Positions 1 through 12,739 of a stretch of 64,000 nt of DNA are shown piece after piece. The DNA lies in the NCBI RefSeq assembly GCF_000023865.1, contig NC_013159.1, positions 1,948,001 through 2,012,000 on the forward strand. Reading direction: 5' to 3'. The DNA is from Saccharomonospora viridis DSM 43017. Lineage in GTDB: Bacteria; Actinomycetota; Actinomycetes; Mycobacteriales; Pseudonocardiaceae. The notes beneath the pieces were generated by a model. That model saw only the letters and a list, made by a program, of their open reading frames with translations, was not told the origin of the DNA and ran no database searches. The stretch's first letter is position 1. Each line of letters begins with the position of its first letter. The translations under genes and the position numbers were made by a program.

Positions 1-3000
1 CCGAGCGGATCGGCGCGCACGAGATCCTCACCGCGGACGAACGACACCGACTGCTGGCTGAATGGAACGACACCGGCACGCAGCGGACCGCGACGCTGCC
101 GATCGAGCAGATCGAAAAACAGGCCGCCCTCCGTCCCGACGCCGTCGCGGTCACCCACGCCGACGCGACGCTGACCTACGCCGAACTGAACACGAGGGCC
201 GACCGGCTGGCCCGGGTGTTGGTGGAGCGCGGCGCCGCACCGGAGCGGTTCGTGGCCGTCGCCATGGAACGCACCGTCGATCTGGTCGTGGCGGTGGTCG
301 CGGTGCTCAAGACGGGGGCCGCGTACCTGCCGATCGACCACCGTTACCCGACGGAGCGCATCGAGTACCTGCTGACCGACGCCGACCCCGTGTCGTTCCT
401 CGCCTCCTCGGCGACGTGGCCCACCCTGGCGGGTCTGGTGGCGGAGGAGGCGGTACTCCTGGTCGACCGACTCGAGCTGGACACGGCCGTCGAGGGAGCC
501 GAGCCGATCGGACGGCACCGCTCGGCCCACCGGGACGGGGCCGCATACATGATCTACACGTCCGGGTCGACCGGCCGCCCGAAAGGCGTGGTCGTCACCC
601 ATGGGAACCTGGCCGAGCTGATGGCCTGGGCCCGCACGGAATTCGGCGCCGAACGGTTGGCGCAGGTGGTGCTGTCCACCTCGCTGAGCTTCGACGTCTC
701 GGTGTTCGAACTGTTCGCGCCGCTGTCCGTCGGCGGGACGGTGGAGATCGTCGACGACCTGCTCGTCCTCGCGGACCGTTCGGAGGCATGGTCGGCGAGC
801 CTGGTCAGCTCGGTGCCGTCGGCGTTCTCCCGGCTGCTGACGGGAGGTCTGCTCGACCGGGCCGACATCGGCACGTTGGTGTTCGCGGGGGAGGCGTTAC
901 CCGCGGCGACACTGGCCCGCATCCGCGAGGTGCTGCCGCACAGCGAGGTGTTCAACCTCTACGGTCCGACCGAGACGACCGTCTACTGCACCGGCGGTGC
1001 GCTCGACGTCGCCGACGGCGGCCGTTCGGCTCCTCCGATCGGCAGGCCGATGCCGAACACCCGGGCGTACGTATTGGACGAACGGCTCCGACCGGTCCCC
1101 GCGGGGGTCCCCGGAGAGCTGTACGTGGCCGGGGAACGCGTGTCACGCGGCTACCGGCGCCGCGCGTCACTCACCTCGACCCGGTTCGTCGCCTGTCCCT
1201 TCGGCCCGCTCGGTAGCCGGATGTACCGCACCGGAGACCTGGTGCGCTGGCTGCCCGACGGACGACTGGAGTTCCTCGCCCGGGTCGACGACCAGGTCAA
1301 GATCCGCGGGTTCAGGGTCGAACTGGGGGAGATCGAATCCGTCGTCGCCGCCCATCCGGACGTCGAACGCGTCGCCGTGGTCGCCCGCGAGGACACCCCC
1401 GGTGAGCCCAGGCTGGTCGCCTACGTCGTGGGCACGGTCGACCGGGCCGACCTGACGAGCTATGTCGCGGCCCGGCTGCCCGAGTACATGGCGCCGTCGG
1501 CGTACGTCGAGTTGACCGACCTGCCGTTGACCAGCAACGGCAAACTCGATCGTCGGGCGTTGCCCGCACCCGATGTCGAGGTCACGACCGAGGCGACACC
1601 GCGAAACGAGCGGGAGGAACTGCTGTGCGGTCTGTTCGCCCAGGTGCTCGGACTTCCGGAAGTCGGCATCACCGACGGGTTCTTCGCCCTGGGTGGCGAC
1701 AGCATCCTGTCGATCCAGTTGGTGGGGCTGGCCCGACAGGCCGGATTGGGACTGTCGGTGCGGGATGTGTTCGAACACCAGACGGTGGCCGGGTTGGCCA
1801 CCGTGGCGCGGGACCTGCCGACGGCGGGGACCGCACCGGTGAGCCGGGAGGCCGCCGTCGGGGAACTGCCACTGACCCCGATCATGGCGTGGCTTCACCA
1901 GCGTGACAGCGGTTCCGCCGGTTCCGCCCTGGCCGGGTTCAACCAGAGCCGGGTCGTGGCCGTCCCCGCCGGGGCTCGATACGACGACGTCCTGGCGGCG
2001 ATGACCGCGGTACTGGAACACCACGATGCGTTGCGTACGAGGTTGGACGACAGCGGGTCGCGCTGGAGGTTGTTCGTCGAACCGCCGGGCAGCGTCACCG
2101 CCGCCGACGTGGTCTCCCGCGTCGACGCCACGGGATGGACCGACGAGACGTTGCAGAAGCGCCTCGTCGAGGCCGCGGTGACCGCACGCGGGAAACTGGC
2201 GCCCACCGAGGGAATCCAGCTCCAGGCGGTGTGGTTCGACCGGGGTCCGCACCTTAGGGGTCGACTGCTGTTGGTGGCGCACCACCTGGTCGTCGACGGG
2301 GTGTCCTGGCGGGTCCTGCTACCGGACCTCGCGCAGGCGTATGGGGCGAGCACCCGTGGTACGCCCGCCGAATTGGCGCCCGTCGACGTGTCCATGCGCG
2401 AATGGGCCAACGCGCTGGCCGAACACGCACGTCACCCGGACACGGCGGCCGAACGGCCGTACTGGACCGAGGTGCTCTCCGGCGTGACCCCGGTGGCGGA
2501 CCGCGCGCTGGACCCGACCAGGGACGTCCAGGCCACCGCGCGCACGCTGTCCCGACAGCTGTCCACAGACGTCACCGAAGAGTTGTTGACGCGGATACCG
2601 GAACGGTTCCGGGCCGGGATCAACGACGTGTTGCTCGCGGGACTGGCGATGGCGTTGACCCGCTGGCACGGCGGCACCGACACGGTGATCGACGTCGAGG
2701 GGCATGGCCGCGAACCGCGTCTGGTGGGGGATGCCGACCTGTCCAGGACGTTGGGTTGGTTCACCACTTTGTACCCGGTCCGATTGGTGACCGGCCCGTT
2801 GAACTGGTCCGACGAGTCCGCCCGCGCCACGGTGATCAGCCGGGTCATCAAGCGGACGAAGGACATGGTGCGGAACATCCCGGGCAACGGGCTCGGTTTC
2901 GGCCTCCTTAAGTATCTGGCGCCCTCGTCCGAATCGCCCGGGCCGGACCTGTCCGAACTGCCGGCACCGGAGATCGGCTTCAACTACCTGGGCCGGATGA

Positions 3001-3338
3001 GGGTCGGAAGCAGTCGCGAGGAGGACGACTGGGACCTGATCGGCGGTGGGGTGGCGGGCGTGCCCGAGGGATTGCCGATGGCGCACGTCATCGAGATCAA
3101 CGCGGTCACCCACGACACGCCGGACGGTCCGGTGCTGCACATCGGTTGGACCTGGGCGGGGGAGGCGATAGCCGAGGACCGGGTGCGACGACTCGCCGAT
3201 CTGCTGACCGACACGCTGACCGCGATCAGTCGTCACGTCGACGACCCGAACATCGGCGGGTTGTCCACATCAGATGTCACGCTGGCGGGGCTTTCCATGG
3301 CGGAGCTCGAATACCTCGAAGCTGATTGGAACGAATAG
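1..3338 (+). CDS. Nonribosomal peptide synthetase, C-terminal part (A-PCP-E), 5' end outside window
   Basis: The frame is open from base 3, so the N-terminus lies upstream. The first residues look like the end of a condensation domain. An adenylation domain follows (SGSTGRPKG near nt 560, YGPTETT near nt 960), then a carrier domain (LGGDS, phosphopantetheine Ser at nt 1701) and an epimerization domain (HHLVVDG at nt 2280, NYLGRM near nt 2980). By alignment to GrsA from memory, the ten specificity residues read DVFSVALVYK. I cannot assign this code with confidence; a small residue such as alanine is possible. The E domain means the residue is delivered in D configuration. The protein ends right after the E domain and the next NRPS starts one base after its stop, the same split as DptBC/DptD in the daptomycin cluster, where position 11 is D-Ser. 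Confidence 0.95.
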   Translation, partial: ERIGAHEILTADERHRLLAEWNDTGTQRTATLPIEQIEKQAALRPDAVAVTHADATLTYAELNTRADRLARVLVERGAAPERFVAVAMERTVDLVVAVVAVLKTGAAYLPIDHRYPTERIEYLLTDADPVSFLASSATWPTLAGLVAEEAVLLVDRLELDTAVEGAEPIGRHRSAHRDGAAYMIYTSGSTGRPKGVVVTHGNLAELMAWARTEFGAERLAQVVLSTSLSFDVSVFELFAPLSVGGTVEIVDDLLVLADRSEAWSASLVSSVPSAFSRLLTGGLLDRADIGTLVFAGEALPAATLARIREVLPHSEVFNLYGPTETTVYCTGGALDVADGGRSAPPIGRPMPNTRAYVLDERLRPVPAGVPGELYVAGERVSRGYRRRASLTSTRFVACPFGPLGSRMYRTGDLVRWLPDGRLEFLARVDDQVKIRGFRVELGEIESVVAAHPDVERVAVVAREDTPGEPRLVAYVVGTVDRADLTSYVAARLPEYMAPSAYVELTDLPLTSNGKLDRRALPAPDVEVTTEATPRNEREELLCGLFAQVLGLPEVGITDGFFALGGDSILSIQLVGLARQAGLGLSVRDVFEHQTVAGLATVARDLPTAGTAPVSREAAVGELPLTPIMAWLHQRDSGSAGSALAGFNQSRVVAVPAGARYDDVLAAMTAVLEHHDALRTRLDDSGSRWRLFVEPPGSVTAADVVSRVDATGWTDETLQKRLVEAAVTARGKLAPTEGIQLQAVWFDRGPHLRGRLLLVAHHLVVDGVSWRVLLPDLAQAYGASTRGTPAELAPVDVSMREWANALAEHARHPDTAAERPYWTEVLSGVTPVADRALDPTRDVQATARTLSRQLSTDVTEELLTRIPERFRAGINDVLLAGLAMALTRWHGGTDTVIDVEGHGREPRLVGDADLSRTLGWFTTLYPVRLVTGPLNWSDESARATVISRVIKRTKDMVRNIPGNGLGFGLLKYLAPSSESPGPDLSELPAPEIGFNYLGRMRVGSSREEDDWDLIGGGVAGVPEGLPMAHVIEINAVTHDTPDGPVLHIGWTWAGEAIAEDRVRRLADLLTDTLTAISRHVDDPNIGGLSTSDVTLAGLSMAELEYLEADWNE

Positions 3339-3339
3339 C

Positions 3340-6300
3340 ATGAACCGTGGCAATGTGTTGGATATCCTGCCGCTTTCGCCGCTGCAGGAAGGAATGCTGT
3401 TCCACAGCGTCTACAGCGATCACGACGCGTCCGCACCGGACGTCTACACCATCTCGGTGATCGCGTCACTGGTCGGTCGGGTGGACTCCGACCTGCTGCG
3501 CACCGCCACGGAGAAGCTGCTGGACAGGCACGCGAACCTACGGGCCTCGTTCCGTTACGACGGCGTCCGCAAACCCGTCCAGATCGTGCCGAAAAGGGTC
3601 GAGGTGCCGTTCGAGGAACGGGATCTCACGGATCTACCGGAGCATGAACGAAACGCCGCGGTGAACGCCCTCGTGGAGGAACAACGGTGGCGCCGATTCG
3701 ACCTCTCCCGCCCGCCGCTGGTCCGGTTCCTGTTGGTCCGGACCGGGCCGGACCGGCATCGGTTCATCATCACCATCCACCACATCCTCGTCGACGGCTG
3801 GTCACTGGCCCTTTTGCTGGCCGAACTCCGGCAGCTGTACCGCGCAGGCGGTGACGACACGGCACTGCCCGCGGTCCGGCCGTATCGTGACTATCTGGCC
3901 TGGTTGGCCCGGCGGGACACCGCCGAGGCGCGGCGGGCGTGGCGTACGGCGCTGGCCGGACTGAGCGGTCCGACCCTGCTGGCGCCCGGTGTGGACCGCA
4001 CGACCGAACCGCCGCAGTGGCACGACTTCGGCCTGGCGGAGGGCACGGCCGAACGGCTCGTCGCGCGGGCCAAGGAAGCGAACGTCACACTCAACACCCT
4101 GGTCCAGGCGGCCTGGGCCGTCGTGCTCGGCGCCCTCACCGGTCAAGACGACGTCGTGTTCGGGACGACGGTCTCCGGCAGACCCGCCGAACTGTCCGGT
4201 GTGTCCGACATGGTCGGTCTGTTCATCAACACCATTCCGCTGCGGGTGACCCTGCGTCCCGCGGAATCACTGACCGAGCTGCTGCGCAGACTGCAGACCG
4301 AGCAGACGGCGCTGCTGGACCACCAGCACGAACGCCTGGTGAACATCCAGCAGGAAGTGGGGATGTCCGAATTGTTCGACACCCTCATGGTGTTCGAGAA
4401 CTACCCGGTGGCCTCGGCCACCCGGTCGACCGGGACGGAGGCGGACCCGCGCGATCTGACCGTCGCCGACCTCACCATGCGTGACGCCATGCATTACCCG
4501 CTCGGCTTGCTGGCGATCCCCGGCCCCCCTCTGCGGTTCCGACTGGGTTACCGGCCCAGCGTGTTCACCACGGCCGAGGTCGCCGCGATCGCCGATCGGT
4601 TGGTGCGGGTGCTCGACGCCTTCGCGGACACGCCGGAGATCCCCGTGGGTCGGGTGGAGCTGCTGAGCGCCGAGGAACGACGTCGGCTGCTCGTCGAGCG
4701 CAACGACACGGCGGTCCCCTTGCCGGACACCACCCTGCCCGCCCTGTTCGAAAGTCAGGCCTTGCGAAACCCCGACGCACCGGCGGTCGCGTCGGATCGG
4801 TTGCGCTGGTCCTACGCGGAATTGAACGAGCGGGCCAACCGGCTGGCCCGAAAGCTGCGCGCGACCGGTGTCGGCGCGGGGGACCGCGTCGCCGTGGCGT
4901 TGCCCCGCACACCCGAGTTGCTGGTCGCCGCGTTGGCGGCGATGAAGGCGGGCGCGGCCTATGTGCCGGTCGATCCCGACTACCCGGCGGACCGGATCGC
5001 TTTCATGTTGGCCGACGTCGCCCCCGGTCTGGTGCTGACCAACCGCGCCTCGGCCGACACGGTGAACGCGGCCACCGCGAACACGTCCGCGTCCCCGACC
5101 TGGTTGCTGGACGACCCGGAACTACTCGAACGACTGGCCGAACTGCCAGGGCACGACCTCACCCGGTCCGAGACCGGTGGTGCCCCGCAGCCGGCTCATC
5201 CCGCCTACGTCATCTACACCTCCGGCTCCACCGGCCGTCCGAAAGGCGTCGTGGTGTCGCACGGCTCGCTGGTGAACTACCTCCTGCGCTCCGTGGAGGT
5301 CTATCCCTCGGCGGCGGGCGTGACGCTCGTGCATTCGAAGGTGTCCTTCGACCTCACGATCGGGGCGTTGTTCGTGCCGTTGGCGGCCGGTGGGTGCGTG
5401 CGGCTGGCCGACCTCGACGACGCCGAGGTGATCGGCCCGGACGAACCCCGCCCGACGTTCATGAAGGCGACCCCCAGCCACCTGGCGATCCTGGACGACC
5501 TGCCCGAGCGGGTCACGCCGTCACAGGCGATCACCCTCGGAGGGGAACAACTGCTCGGCGAGACCGTGGCCGACTGGCGGTCGAGGCATCCCGGGGTGAC
5601 CGTGTTCAACGTCTACGGCCCCACCGAGACCACCGTGAACTGTTCGGAGCACCGACTGGACCCCGACGCGGCCACCCCGGACGGTCCGATCCCCATCGGT
5701 CGTCCACTGTGGAACACCCGACTCTACGTGCTCGACCGGGGACTGCGACCGGTCCCGGACGGTGTCCCCGGAGAACTGTACGTCGCCGGCGTCGGAGTGG
5801 CCTTGGGCTATCTGAACCGTCCCGGCATCACCGGTGAACGATTCGTCGCATGCCCGTTCGGACCTCCCGGGGAACGGATGTACCGGACCGGTGACATCGT
5901 GCGGTATCGGCCGGACGGGGAACTCGAATACCTGCGTCGGGTCGACGACCAGGTCCAGTTGCGCGGGTTCCGCATCGAGCTCGGCGAGATCGAGACGCTG
6001 CTGGCCCGCAGGCCGGAGGTGGCCAGGGCCGCCGTGGTGCTCCGTGAGGACGAACCCGGTGACAAGCGGTTGGTCGCGTACCTCCGCGCCGCGGGGCCCG
6101 TCGACACCACCGAACTGACGAACTACCTGGCCGCCGCGCTGCCCGACTACATGGTGCCGTCGGCATTCGTCGTGCTCGACGAGTTCCCGCTGTCGCCGAA
6201 CGGAAAGGTCGACCGATCCGCCCTGCCCGCGCCGGTGCCCGAGTTCACCGGTGGTCGCGCCCCGCGCACCCCGCGGGAGGAGATCCTCTGCGGTCTGTTC

Positions 6301-9300
6301 GCGGAGGTCCTCGGCCTGCCCAAGGTCGGGATCGACGACGACTTCTTCGTCCTCGGCGGGCACTCCCTGTTGGCCACCCGGCTGGTCGGCCGGGTGCGGT
6401 CGGCGCTGTCCGTGGAATTGGCGCTGCGCGAGTTGTTCGTCAACCCGACACCGGCCCGACTGGCCGCGGTGCTGGACGAGTCCGCTGGTGCACGCCCACC
6501 GGTGACCGTGCGCTCGCCGAGGCCGGAACGGATACCGTTGTCGTTCGCGCAGCGGCGGCTGTGGTTCCTCTACAAGCTCGACGGGCCGTCGGCGAACTAC
6601 AACGTCCCGTTCGCGATGCGGTTGAACGGAACTCTGGACGTGGCCGCACTCCGCGAGGCACTGATCGACGTGGTGGACAGACACGAGGCCCTGCGCACCG
6701 TGTTCGCCGAGGACGAGGCAGGCGCGTACCAGCGGGTGCTGTCCGGCGACGACGCGGTTCCGGGTTTCACCGTCACCTCGGTCACCGAGGCGGAGTTGTC
6801 CGCGCAACTGAGCCACGCCGCCGCGCACGCATTCGACCTGCGCACGGACATCCCGATCCGGGCATGGCTGTTCAGACTGTCCGAGCGCGAGAACGTACTG
6901 CTCGTGTTGATCCACCACGTGGCGACCGACCGATGGTCCCGATTCCCCCTCATCAAGGACCTCTCCCGGGCCTACCGGGCCCGGGTCAACGGACAGCAGC
7001 CGGAGTTCCCGCCGTTGCCGGTGCAGTACGCGGACTACGCCCTGTGGCAACACGAGGTCTTCGGCACCGATGACGATCCGGACAGCCTTCTTAGCGCTGA
7101 GCTCGATTACTGGACCGACCAGCTCGCCGGGTCGCCGGACTGTCTCGACCTGCCCGGTGCCGGTCCGCGGCAGGCGAAACCGAGCTATCCGAGCGGCCGG
7201 ATCCCGTTCTCGGTGACGGCGGAGTTGCACACCGCCGTCACCGAACTGGCACGCGGGACGAAGGCCACTCCGTTCATGGTGTTCCAAGCCGGTCTGGCGG
7301 CGCTGCTGACCAGGTTCGGCGCGGGGACAGATCTGCCGATCGGCACCCCGATCGCGGGTCGTACCGACGACGCGGTCGAGGACCTGGTCGGGTTCTTCGT
7401 GAACACCCTGGTGCTGCGCACCGATACCAGTGGCAACCCCACTTTCCGGCAGCTGATCGACCGGGTGCGGCAGGTCGACCTCGCCGCCTATGCCAACCAG
7501 CATCTGCCGTTCGAGCGGTTGGTCGAGGCGCTCAACCCGCCCCGGTCACTGGCGTGGCACCCGCTGTTCCAGGTCATGCTGGCGTTCCAGAACTTCGTCG
7601 GCCTGGACGACGACCCCGAGAATGTGACGGACTTGCCGGGCCTGCGGGTGTCGTACGAGAGCGTGGCCACCGACACGGCCAAGTTCGATCTCGCGTTCAG
7701 TGTGATCGAGACCTTCGACGAGTCGGGCAGACCGACCGGCATGAACGGCACCGTCGAGTTCAACGCGGACCTGTTCGCCGCCGAGACCGTCGAGGTCATG
7801 GTCGACTGCCTGCTCCGCCTGCTGACCGACGCCGTGCACAACCCCGAGGTCGAGCTGGACGCACTCGAGTTGCTCAGCCGGGAACACCGGACCCGACTGC
7901 TGCGCCACAACGACGTCGCACGTCGGCCGATCATGAAGCGCACACTCGCCGAACTCTTCGAACGCGACCTGCGCGCCCACGGCGACGCGACCGCCGTGCT
8001 CGACGTGGGCACCGGGGAGTCGCTGACCTACTCCGCCCTCAACGCCGAGGCGAACCGCCTGGCTCGATTGCTCGTGGGACACGGTGTCGGACCCGGTGAT
8101 CCGGTGGCCGTCGCGCTGCCGCGTGCGACGACCCTGGTCGTGGCATGGCTCGGTATCGCCAAGGCCGGGGGTGCCTACCTGCCGATCGACGTCACGGCCC
8201 CGCCCGAGCGGATCGGGCAGGTGCTCACCGAAGCCGCCCCGGTCCTGGCACTGACCACCGAGGAGACCGCCGGAAGCGTCTCCGGGACACCCACGGTGTC
8301 ACTCGACGCCCCGACGACCATGGCCGAACTGCGCGAGCACAGCGACACCGACGTGACCGACGCGGAGCGGAAACGCCCGCTGTCCATCCGGGACACGGCG
8401 TACGTCATCTACACCTCGGGTTCGACCGGCCGGCCGAAGGGCGTGGTCGTCGAACACGAGGGGCTGGCGGACCTGCACGCCGCACAGTCGGAGCTGTTGG
8501 CGCCGTCGGTGGGCGATCGGGTGCTCCAGCTGGTCTCGACCAGCTTCGACGCCTCGATCTGGGACTTCAGCACCGCGTTGTTGACCGGCGCGACGCTGGT
8601 CTTCGCGCCCGCTGATCGGTTACTCGGTCCCGCCCTCCCCGAATTGGTGGAGGGGTCCGGCATCACGCATCTGACGTTGCCACCGCCGGCGCTGGCCACC
8701 GTCGACGAGGAGCGCATGCCGCGCTCGATCACGCTGACCGTGACCGGTGACGTGTTGCCCGCGCCGCTGGCCGCGCGGTGGGCCCGGGACGGCAGGCGGG
8801 TGATGAACGGGTACGGGCCGACCGAGACCACGGTGGGCGCGACCTACTGGGTGTGCAACCCGGACGAGGCCGGTTCGGTGCCGATCGGAAATCCGTTGCA
8901 CAACAAGCGGGTCTACGTGCTGGACCACCGGTTGCGACCGGTGCCGGACGGTGTCGTCGGTGACCTCTACGTCGCGGGGGCGGGGCTTGCGCGCGGCTAC
9001 TTCTTACGTCCCGGTGAGACCGCACACCATTTCGTCGCCGACCCGTACGGGGCGCCGGGGGAGCGGATGTACCGCACCGGTGACCGCGGTTATCGCCGGG
9101 CCGACGGGGCGCTGATGTTCGCGGGACGCGCCGATGATCAGGTGAAGATCCGAGGGTTCCGTATCGAACTCGGCGAGATCGAGGCCGCGCTGAGCGCGCA
9201 TCCGGACGTCCGACAGTGCGCCGTGGTGGTCGACGACTCCGAGGACAAACGGATCATCGGTTACGTCGTACCGACCGCGGCGGGTAAGAAGCTCACGGCG

Positions 9301-10491
9301 ACGGACATGCGGGAGTACCTGTACGACCGGATACCGGACTACATGGTGCCCAGCGCCATCGTGCTGCTCGACGAGCTACCGATGACCGTCAGCGGCAAGA
9401 TCGACCGAAGGGCACTGCCGAGGCCGGCCGCGTCCACCGACGTCGAACGACGGGCGCCGAGATCGCCTCAGGAGAAGATCCTGTGCGAGAGTTTCGCCGG
9501 AGTGCTCGGCCGTGAACGGGTCGGTATCGACGACGATTTCTTCCTCCTCGGAGGACATTCGTTGTTGGCCGCGAAACTGGTCTCCGACATTCGTGCGGCG
9601 ACCGGTGTCGAACTGACGATCAGGAACCTGTTCGAAGCGCCGACCCCCGCTCGGCTCGCCCGATATCTGACGGACGGTACCGCCGGGAACCCATTCGACG
9701 TCGTGCTGCCGCTGCGCTCCGGGGGAAGCGCGTCCCCGATATTCTGTGTCCATCCCGGAATGGGACTCAGTTGGTCGTACAGCGGATTACTCGGACAACT
9801 CGACGGTGACATCCCGGTCTACGGCATCCAGGCGAGGGGAATCGCTGAAAGGGCGATACTGCCGCGCAGTATTCCGGAAATGGCCGCGGACTACATCGCG
9901 GAAATACGGCGGATATGCCCGAGTGGACCGTATCGATTGTTGGGGTGGTCGTTCGGCGGGAACGTGGCCTACGAAATGGCGTGTCAGCTCCAGCACGCGG
10001 GCGCGGAGGTGGGGCTGCTGATGCTGTTGGACGCTTATCCGGTCGCCGAATCGGTCCGTGGCACCGAGCTGGACGAACATCGGGCACTCGGAGAGTACCT
10101 CCGGGGGATCGGCCTCGATCTCACCCACGAAGAGCTCGAGCGGGGCGACTGGGTGGACAATCTGCGGTCGCTCACCGCGGAGCTCGGTGGTCCGGTCGCG
10201 AATCTTTCCCCCGACGACATCATGGCGATGAAGGACATTTATCTCAACAATGCGAGGTTGACTCGACGGTTCGCGCCTGGCAAGTTTGCAGGGAACATGA
10301 CCTTCATCGAATCGGGGGTTTCGGGGCCGGGTGGCCGTGCCGAGTTGTGGCGGCCTTACGTGGCCGGACGAATCGACGTCCATGTCGTTCCTTATGAACA
10401 CGAGCAGTTGTTGGGGCAGAAATCGATCGCAGAGGTGGGCGTGATTCTGAGGAATGCGCTGGCGGTCGAAGGGAAAGGGAAGGAGAGTTGA
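3340..10491 (+). CDS. Terminal lipopeptide NRPS, C-A-PCP-C-A-PCP-TE, DptD-like
   Basis: A 2383-residue synthetase that adds the last two residues and releases the peptide. Order: C (about 1-440, HHILVDG at 147), A (460-960), PCP (Ser1009 in GGHSL), C (1063-1507), A (1527-2027), PCP (Ser2074 in GGHSL), thioesterase (2120-2383, Ser2204 in GWSFGG). The first C should be a DCL type since it follows an E domain. Hand-read specificity codes are DLGKTGVVNK, one residue from the DLGKTGVINK I recall for 3-methylglutamate in daptomycin-type synthetases, and DAWTTTGVGK, which I recall as the daptomycin kynurenine-13 code. The second C domain reads HHVATDR where HHxxxDG is expected. I chose the ATG one base after the upstream stop; an in-frame start 66 bases earlier would overlap the E-domain protein. 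The role is firm from architecture; substrates are inference from the codes and neighbours. Confidence 0.95.
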   Translation: MNRGNVLDILPLSPLQEGMLFHSVYSDHDASAPDVYTISVIASLVGRVDSDLLRTATEKLLDRHANLRASFRYDGVRKPVQIVPKRVEVPFEERDLTDLPEHERNAAVNALVEEQRWRRFDLSRPPLVRFLLVRTGPDRHRFIITIHHILVDGWSLALLLAELRQLYRAGGDDTALPAVRPYRDYLAWLARRDTAEARRAWRTALAGLSGPTLLAPGVDRTTEPPQWHDFGLAEGTAERLVARAKEANVTLNTLVQAAWAVVLGALTGQDDVVFGTTVSGRPAELSGVSDMVGLFINTIPLRVTLRPAESLTELLRRLQTEQTALLDHQHERLVNIQQEVGMSELFDTLMVFENYPVASATRSTGTEADPRDLTVADLTMRDAMHYPLGLLAIPGPPLRFRLGYRPSVFTTAEVAAIADRLVRVLDAFADTPEIPVGRVELLSAEERRRLLVERNDTAVPLPDTTLPALFESQALRNPDAPAVASDRLRWSYAELNERANRLARKLRATGVGAGDRVAVALPRTPELLVAALAAMKAGAAYVPVDPDYPADRIAFMLADVAPGLVLTNRASADTVNAATANTSASPTWLLDDPELLERLAELPGHDLTRSETGGAPQPAHPAYVIYTSGSTGRPKGVVVSHGSLVNYLLRSVEVYPSAAGVTLVHSKVSFDLTIGALFVPLAAGGCVRLADLDDAEVIGPDEPRPTFMKATPSHLAILDDLPERVTPSQAITLGGEQLLGETVADWRSRHPGVTVFNVYGPTETTVNCSEHRLDPDAATPDGPIPIGRPLWNTRLYVLDRGLRPVPDGVPGELYVAGVGVALGYLNRPGITGERFVACPFGPPGERMYRTGDIVRYRPDGELEYLRRVDDQVQLRGFRIELGEIETLLARRPEVARAAVVLREDEPGDKRLVAYLRAAGPVDTTELTNYLAAALPDYMVPSAFVVLDEFPLSPNGKVDRSALPAPVPEFTGGRAPRTPREEILCGLFAEVLGLPKVGIDDDFFVLGGHSLLATRLVGRVRSALSVELALRELFVNPTPARLAAVLDESAGARPPVTVRSPRPERIPLSFAQRRLWFLYKLDGPSANYNVPFAMRLNGTLDVAALREALIDVVDRHEALRTVFAEDEAGAYQRVLSGDDAVPGFTVTSVTEAELSAQLSHAAAHAFDLRTDIPIRAWLFRLSERENVLLVLIHHVATDRWSRFPLIKDLSRAYRARVNGQQPEFPPLPVQYADYALWQHEVFGTDDDPDSLLSAELDYWTDQLAGSPDCLDLPGAGPRQAKPSYPSGRIPFSVTAELHTAVTELARGTKATPFMVFQAGLAALLTRFGAGTDLPIGTPIAGRTDDAVEDLVGFFVNTLVLRTDTSGNPTFRQLIDRVRQVDLAAYANQHLPFERLVEALNPPRSLAWHPLFQVMLAFQNFVGLDDDPENVTDLPGLRVSYESVATDTAKFDLAFSVIETFDESGRPTGMNGTVEFNADLFAAETVEVMVDCLLRLLTDAVHNPEVELDALELLSREHRTRLLRHNDVARRPIMKRTLAELFERDLRAHGDATAVLDVGTGESLTYSALNAEANRLARLLVGHGVGPGDPVAVALPRATTLVVAWLGIAKAGGAYLPIDVTAPPERIGQVLTEAAPVLALTTEETAGSVSGTPTVSLDAPTTMAELREHSDTDVTDAERKRPLSIRDTAYVIYTSGSTGRPKGVVVEHEGLADLHAAQSELLAPSVGDRVLQLVSTSFDASIWDFSTALLTGATLVFAPADRLLGPALPELVEGSGITHLTLPPPALATVDEERMPRSITLTVTGDVLPAPLAARWARDGRRVMNGYGPTETTVGATYWVCNPDEAGSVPIGNPLHNKRVYVLDHRLRPVPDGVVGDLYVAGAGLARGYFLRPGETAHHFVADPYGAPGERMYRTGDRGYRRADGALMFAGRADDQVKIRGFRIELGEIEAALSAHPDVRQCAVVVDDSEDKRIIGYVVPTAAGKKLTATDMREYLYDRIPDYMVPSAIVLLDELPMTVSGKIDRRALPRPAASTDVERRAPRSPQEKILCESFAGVLGRERVGIDDDFFLLGGHSLLAAKLVSDIRAATGVELTIRNLFEAPTPARLARYLTDGTAGNPFDVVLPLRSGGSASPIFCVHPGMGLSWSYSGLLGQLDGDIPVYGIQARGIAERAILPRSIPEMAADYIAEIRRICPSGPYRLLGWSFGGNVAYEMACQLQHAGAEVGLLMLLDAYPVAESVRGTELDEHRALGEYLRGIGLDLTHEELERGDWVDNLRSLTAELGGPVANLSPDDIMAMKDIYLNNARLTRRFAPGKFAGNMTFIESGVSGPGGRAELWRPYVAGRIDVHVVPYEHEQLLGQKSIAEVGVILRNALAVEGKGKES

Positions 10492-10706
10492 AGTCGAACC
10501 CGTTCGAGGATGAAAACGGTGTCTACCACGTGCTGGTGAACGACGAGGGACAGTACTCGCTGTGGCCGTCTTTCATCGAGGTGCCCGCCGGATGGCGCGA
10601 GGTGCTGAGCGGGAAGAGCCGGCAGGAGTGCCTCGACTACATCGAGGAGAACTGGACCGACATGCGTCCTAAAAGCTTGATCAAAGCCATGGAGGACGCG
10701 TCGTGA
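10488..10706 (+). CDS. MbtH-like protein
   Basis: A 72-residue MbtH family protein, the small chaperone-like partner that binds and activates A domains. The signature is intact: NPFED near the N-terminus, [14 protein letters not shown], and WTDMRP near the C-terminus. The TTG start overlaps the NRPS stop (TTGA), with AAGGAGA about five bases upstream, so it is translationally coupled to the synthetase. Its stop overlaps the GTG of the methyltransferase by four bases. The daptomycin cluster has an MbtH gene (dptG) at the corresponding place. It probably serves the A domains of this cluster. Confidence 0.95.
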   Translation: MKSNPFEDENGVYHVLVNDEGQYSLWPSFIEVPAGWREVLSGKSRQECLDYIEENWTDMRPKSLIKAMEDAS

Positions 10707-11752
10707 CCGGAAGGATGCTGGACAATCCAGCACCCACGTGGTCGTCGTACATCCCGGGGAAGACGTTGCACGAGTATCAGCTGCACATGAAGCAGCAACA
10801 CCCGGCGATGTTCGAGCTGCTCGACGCCCGCAGGATGGCCGAACTCGAGAACCAGACCTGGCTGGCCGAGGACAACGAGTTCGGTGATGAGGACGGCCGG
10901 GGTCGTGGCATTTCCTACCGACTCGCGCAGCGTCGATCGACGGCGCGGCTCACCGGGATCACCACGCTGTTCGATCTGCTCGGAGGGCCACATTGGACTC
11001 GCCCGGTCTGCGATGTGCTCGGTGGGGACGGGTTGTTGAGCAAGGTGTGGCGCCGCTTGACCGGGGCCCCGGACGACGCCGAGGTGCCGTTGTTGGCCGG
11101 GGACATCAGTGGGTCGATGGTGGCCGCCGCGTTGGCCGACGGACTGCCCGCCGTACGACAGCGAGCCGACCAACTGTTGTTGCGGGACGACGTGCTCGAC
11201 GCCGTGCTCATCGCCTACGGAAGTCACCACATCGCGCCCTCGCAACGTCCCCGGGCGTTGTCGGAGGCGTATCGCGTACTCGTCCCGGGCGGTCGTGTCG
11301 CGTTGCACGACTTCGCCTCGGATTCGCCGGTCGCGCGGTGGTTCGGCGAGGTCGTCCACCACCAGGCGTTGGCCGGGCACGACTACGACCACTTCACCGA
11401 CGACCAGATGGCGGGTTACCTGTCGGACGCCGGGTTCGCGGATGTGCGAGTCGAGACGATGTACGACCCGATCACCATCCACGGTGACACTCCTGAGCGG
11501 GCACTGGCGGGGTTGGCCGACTACATGATCGACATGTATGGGCTGGAACTGCTGCGTGAAGGCGCGCCGGACGTCGAAACCGCCCGGGCCGACGTGTTGC
11601 GCCTGCTGCGGGAGATCTTCCGGTACGACCCCGAGACGTTCCCGGATTCGGCGGTTGACCCCGTCACCGAGCTGACCGTCGTCGCGGACGGTTTCGGCTA
11701 TCGCGCGGAACTGCCCAGGCTCGCGCTCGTGGCCAGTGGTACCAAGCGGTGA
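10703..11752 (+). CDS. SAM-dependent C-methyltransferase, DptI/GlmT-like (probable alpha-ketoglutarate 3-methyltransferase)
   Basis: A 349-residue protein with a class I methyltransferase core. VCDVLGGDG near residue 95 is a plausible motif [13 protein letters not shown] sits in the post-II region, and [12 protein letters not shown] matches the motif before the methyl-transfer strand. The GTG start overlaps the MbtH stop (GTGA). In daptomycin and CDA clusters the gene here (dptI, glmT) methylates alpha-ketoglutarate, which is then transaminated to 3-methylglutamate. The first A domain of the neighbouring NRPS carries a methylglutamate-like code, which supports that role here. The family is clear; the exact substrate is inference from position and from that code. 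No dedicated aminotransferase is visible, so a housekeeping enzyme would have to finish the residue. Confidence 0.88.
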   Translation: MTGRMLDNPAPTWSSYIPGKTLHEYQLHMKQQHPAMFELLDARRMAELENQTWLAEDNEFGDEDGRGRGISYRLAQRRSTARLTGITTLFDLLGGPHWTRPVCDVLGGDGLLSKVWRRLTGAPDDAEVPLLAGDISGSMVAAALADGLPAVRQRADQLLLRDDVLDAVLIAYGSHHIAPSQRPRALSEAYRVLVPGGRVALHDFASDSPVARWFGEVVHHQALAGHDYDHFTDDQMAGYLSDAGFADVRVETMYDPITIHGDTPERALAGLADYMIDMYGLELLREGAPDVETARADVLRLLREIFRYDPETFPDSAVDPVTELTVVADGFGYRAELPRLALVASGTKR

Positions 11753-11782
11753 ATCGTAGGGAAGGTGGGGAGGAAACAGCGG

Positions 11783-12496
11783 ATGACCGAATGGGGTGCC
11801 ACGCAACCGGATCCAGTCTACGGGGAGTCCCTCAGACTGGACGAACTGCTGTCGCTCCTCTGCGTGAACGACGAAGTGGACCGGATGTTCTTCGTCTCGA
11901 CGCACCAGGCATGCGAGATCTGGTTCGCGGTCGTCCTGCGGCACCTGGAAGACGTGATCGACGCCCTGACGCTGAACGACGGGGTCAAAGCGGCCGAGCT
12001 GCTGGAGCGCCTGCCCAGGATCATGCTGGTGATCTTCGAGCACTTCGAGGTCCTCCGGACGCTGAAGTTCGAGTCGTTCGACCGCATCCGCACCAGTGTC
12101 GGTTCAGCCAGCGGATTCCAATCGGTCCAGTACCGGGAGATCGAGTACCTCTGCGGTGCACGGGACACCCGGTTTCTGAACACCGTCGGTTTCCGTGATC
12201 GCGATCGGCGAAAACTGAAAGAGCGATTGGAGGGCAAATCCTTGTCCCAAGTCTTCTTGGAGTACCAGCATCGTGGTTCGGAGCGTGTGGTGAACCGGAT
12301 TCGTGACGCGCTGCACGACTTCGACGATTCGATGCGGGAACTGCGAACACGGCATGCGAGGATCGCCGAGCATTTCCTGAGTTCGAGACCGGGCACCGCG
12401 GGCACGACGGGCGCGGATTACCTACGAAGATCCACGTCCCGAACGTTGTTCCCTGAAATCTTCGAACGGGAAAGTCCCGGAACAGTCGGACGATGA
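11783..12496 (+). CDS. Tryptophan 2,3-dioxygenase
   Basis: A 237-residue heme dioxygenase that opens the indole ring of L-tryptophan to give N-formylkynurenine. Family motifs are present: STHQACEIWF (substrate-site His region), SASGFQSVQYREIE, and the C-terminal GTAGTTGADYLRRS loop preceded by histidines in the heme-ligand region. I preferred the ATG with GGGGAGGAAA eight bases upstream over a GTG 18 bases earlier. It starts 30 bases after the methyltransferase stop and is presumably cotranscribed. Position and role match dptJ of daptomycin and the dioxygenase of the taromycin cluster. It should supply kynurenine for the last NRPS module, whose A-domain code is kynurenine-like. No tryptophan halogenase is seen next to it. 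Confidence 0.93.
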   Translation: MTEWGATQPDPVYGESLRLDELLSLLCVNDEVDRMFFVSTHQACEIWFAVVLRHLEDVIDALTLNDGVKAAELLERLPRIMLVIFEHFEVLRTLKFESFDRIRTSVGSASGFQSVQYREIEYLCGARDTRFLNTVGFRDRDRRKLKERLEGKSLSQVFLEYQHRGSERVVNRIRDALHDFDDSMRELRTRHARIAEHFLSSRPGTAGTTGADYLRRSTSRTLFPEIFERESPGTVGR

Positions 12497-12739
12497 GACC
12501 TCGAGGAGATCTCGAGAACCACCGCTTGATCGAATCGACGATCGGCCGAGGGTGTCGAGACGCAAGGGAAGAGGGTTGGGCGTGATGTCGATGGGCCGCG
12601 CCGTCGTGTCCGGTGCGGGGGTGAGGTCACGAGCCACCGAGGCTTTCGCCGGTGTCGCCCTGTGGGCACACGACACGCGGCGGTGCGGGCGGTGGTCGGT
12701 GACTGCGAGCATGGTCGACCGAGCGGGGTGATCCGTCCC

